In this document: positions 6,201-6,801 of the stretch, piece by piece
How the letters are laid out: each line of letters starts with the position of its first letter
Position numbering within the stretch: position 1 is the stretch's first letter
Source: Phycisphaerales bacterium
GTDB taxonomy: Bacteria > Planctomycetota > Phycisphaerae > Tepidisphaerales > Tepidisphaeraceae
Reading direction: 5' to 3'
Assembly: GCA_028288945.1 (NCBI GenBank)
Contig: JAQGHH010000524.1
Location: 1 to 6,801, forward strand
DNA length: 6,801 bases
Position numbers and translations under genes: made by a program
The notes under the pieces: generated by a model
The model's database searches: none
The model's input: only the letters and a program-made list of their open reading frames with translations
Told to the model about the DNA's origin: nothing

Positions 6201-6692
6201 GGAGCCCGACCATGAGGAAATGGCGCCGCCGAAGCCGCCGCCACCGGACGTGACATGGTTTCCGCTAAACCAACTATTGCTGACGGCAAGGGTCCCGACA
6301 TTAAAGATGGCGCCGCCGTTGCCGCTTGAACCATTGATGAACTTCAAGCCTGAAATGGTCAGACTCATGCCGCCATCGACATTGAACATCTGAAAGGCAT
6401 TGTTGCCGTCAAGCGTCAGCACGTTGACGCCTGGCCCGGTAATCGTGACGTCCCGGGTGATTTCGATTCCGCTTGCGAACGTAATGGTGCCACTGAGATG
6501 GGTGAGGTCCACGGTGTCGCCGGCGACGGCGTTGGCAACAGCGTTTCGAAGCGATCCCGCCCCGCTGTCATTGTTGTTGGCGACAACGACGGTCGACATG
6601 AGGACTCTGTTTTCAAGGCTTTCAGCCATGAAACGAGAATTACGCTTGCGTGAGAGTCGAGCGATGCGGGCGTCAATTCCATCAAGTCCCAT
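3201..6692 (-). CDS. Giant modular extracellular beta-rich protein with LEPR-XLL-like N-terminus and choice-of-anchor Q domain
   Basis: A 1163-residue protein, probably exported or cell-surface. From the N-terminus: a basic stretch and a LEPR-XLL-like motif, SLENRVLMS (25-33); VANNNDSGAGSLRNAV (37-52), the usual opening of planctomycete/CSLREA-type beta-helix proteins; right-handed beta-helix coils with recurring GGAI/GGAV (about 107-290); a choice-of-anchor Q end with ADNGGPTPTIALL (324-336), AIDAG (341-345), DQRGDAR (354-360) and DIGAYEY (365-371); a PKD/Ig-like module (about 374-466); a BIG2-like module (about 471-551); a putative-Ig (He_PIG) module with PAWLTIADHGDGTAALTGTP (594-613); a Calx-beta module (about 645-754); and a repetitive Thr/Ser/Gly/Asn-rich C-terminal third (755-1120) that looks like more beta-helix. 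No catalytic motif, dockerin, PEP-CTERM or membrane anchor is seen. Likely adhesion or surface structure (inference). ATG 6692 is supported by AAAGGA six bases upstream. Confidence 0.92.
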   Translation of the reverse strand: MGLDGIDARIARLSRKRNSRFMAESLENRVLMSTVVVANNNDSGAGSLRNAVANAVAGDTVDLTHLSGTITFASGIEITRDVTITGPGVNVLTLDGNNAFQMFNVDGGMSLTISGLKFINGSSGNGGAIFNVGTLAVSNSWFSGNHVTSGGGGFGGAISSWSGSSFSISGCTFDNNSVVSTGGNGLGGAVSGVGSGGSITNSTFTQNFARGGDTGYGGAVFLSSAGTTITNCTIIGNSAESGGGTVGNGNGGGLYSEGATTTVTNSIIAQNFGGGVDVSSGGQIFSGGHNLIGNFTGSIFVNGVNGDQVGSSGSPLNPHVGAEADNGGPTPTIALLSNSTAIDAGTSTGAPTLDQRGDARQGAVDIGAYEYQVLSVSTAAAALPTTVTGTTTALTVLGADVGGENNVTYTWAATTEPAGAAVMFSSNGTNTAKLSTATFNMAGTYVLTATLADGGISITSAVTVTVSQTLTSVVVSPLSLSLIANGTHQFAAVAFDQFGNALSSQPAFTWSKTAGIGSVNSTGLYSAGPAAGSATIQAGSAGVNGTAGVTVTYTPPAFSSTAVTGLSPSKAYSYSITTTNPDGGPLTITAMTKPAWLTIADHGDGTAALTGTPTGADNGSNPVVLTVSDGTTSVNQSFSIVVDLLPTVSVSDVTVAKGLSNTSNATFTATLSAASTAPVTVDYATTPGTAKAGVDFAASSGTVVVPAGQTSATFTVGVFGNVASASGSFTVSLSNPVGATLSTTNSVGTATITGINSHIVNFGGKIKAVYTDAAGQQVTVALAGPGIGVLVFPAGTGNVDADSVILAGTTVDSRLTITTSHNATTNIAFIRSTSPMGNIIAGSTNLTGDLSLNTVRNLILRSVNGATKPGGSAVTLAAGAVNNLTLGTVTDASITSGSIIRNLTVDSWTDNGANDTISAPAIKTIVSAGDFAPSVTAGSMTTLSIKGAVTGGAWNFDGTVQSLTTGGITSDWTAHFTGNVGAFTVKGDLDGSLTAQSVQSLTVTGSVNGSTINLTGSNGQLGKLAALGLLAVRGNVSNSTITSVANMGTISVGGMSGSEIFAGILLGTTGLPTSNDFAVASSIRSVNVKGLPFADSNIAARAIGSVTLADVTTDNAGTPFGVATKSLKAFALRRPGQKALLWHNNQSTAVFNTLPGDLRIQLI
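5823..6320 (-). repeat. Beta-helix coil repeats within the large protein (about 30 aa each)
   Basis: Five imperfect protein repeats can be aligned on the glycine pair of GGAI, GGAI, GGAV, GGAV and GGGLY at residues 126, 155, 187, 217 and 251, giving spacings of 29, 32, 30 and 34. Each is followed by a strand such as LAVSNSWFSGN, FSISGCTFDNN, SITNSTFTQN, TTITNCTIIGN or TTVTNSIIAQN. The N-S/C-x-F/I-x-x-N turn is typical of right-handed parallel beta-helices (pectate-lyase-like fold). Confidence 0.75.
6594..6635 (-). other. LEPR-XLL-like N-terminal motif of the large protein
   Basis: Residues 20-33 read RFMAESLENRVLMS. The family consensus I know for planctomycete surface proteins is close to F-x-x-LEPR-x-LLS; here it is LENRVLMS, with Asn for Pro and Met for Leu. 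It is preceded by an Arg/Lys-rich stretch (ARLSRKRNSR) and followed directly by the mature-looking beta-helix sequence. The motif is thought to mark exported planctomycete proteins; its mechanism is not known to me. Confidence 0.7.
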
Positions 6693-6698
6693 TGATTT

Positions 6699-6704
6699 TC
6701 CTTT
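6699..6704 (-). promoter_or_regulatory. Shine-Dalgarno site of the large protein gene
   Basis: AAAGGA lies six bases before ATG 6692, a near-ideal spacing, which fixes this start. Confidence 0.65.
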
Positions 6705-6745
6705 GGTTTGAGCACCTTATCATCGGTTCCCAAACAGGAGTGCTG

Positions 6746-6777
6746 CACCAAGCTTTTGATTAAATCGTGCGTTGGTG
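6746..6777. promoter_or_regulatory. Nested dyad upstream of the large gene, candidate operator
   Basis: The outer half-sites CACCAA (6746-6751) and TTGGTG (6772-6777) are perfect inverted repeats 20 bases apart. An inner perfect palindrome, GATTAAATC (6758-6766), has almost the same centre (6762). It lies 54-85 bases upstream of the start codon in the most AT-rich stretch of the leader, where a promoter would be expected. I see no clear -35/-10 pair, so the regulatory role is inference. Confidence 0.3.
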
Positions 6778-6801
6778 ACACATGGGTCCGGAAGGATATG
6801 G

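Noticed and set aside
5823..6320. The GGCGCCGCC-rich recurring segments considered as a DNA repeat or CRISPR-like array
   Set aside because: The periodicity varies and is explained by the protein beta-helix repeats (GGAI/GGAV); there are no identical repeats with unique spacers.

Overview
The window reads as chromosomal DNA of a high-GC planctomycete (phylum Planctomycetota; a Phycisphaerae/Tepidisphaerales-like or Gemmatales-like lineage is my guess, not shown). The main reasons are: (i) a 1163-residue secreted-type protein whose N-terminus carries a variant of the planctomycete LEPR-XLL motif (LENRVLMS) followed by a beta-helix/choice-of-anchor-Q region and a chain of Ig-like modules; and (ii) small conserved-looking orphan proteins of a type I associate with planctomycete genomes (for example the one with the motif YRCNWWA). 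No rRNA, tRNA, CRISPR array, insertion sequence or phage gene is visible.

All five genes I support lie on the minus strand, so they are read from right to left. The right half (3201-6692) is one gene for a giant modular extracellular beta-rich protein, with a clear Shine-Dalgarno sequence and a nested dyad in its upstream region (6746-6777). A 465-bp gap (2736-3200) without a convincing gene follows; it holds small hairpins, one of which (2825-2840) has a pyrimidine-rich tail on the minus strand and is the best terminator-like candidate. The left half is a row of four co-directional smaller genes separated by 69-92 bp: a 101-aa orphan (2430-2735), a 189-aa orphan probably starting at GTG (1789-2358), a 228-aa two-domain protein with a HicA-like N-terminus and an eRF1-domain-3/baeRF-like C-terminus (1010-1696), and a YihY/BrkB-family six-helix membrane protein (26-940).

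The four small genes may share transcription, since their orientation agrees and gaps are modest, but each has its own ribosome binding site and no shared pathway can be read from the sequence. I see no clear signature of a defence system, mobile element or biosynthetic cluster. The most interesting items are the two unassigned orphans, the HicA-like/eRF1-like fusion, and the unusual features of the large protein (no hydrophobic signal peptide behind its LEPR-like motif; a Calx-beta module that lacks the usual acidic calcium ligands; a long unassigned repetitive C-terminal third).
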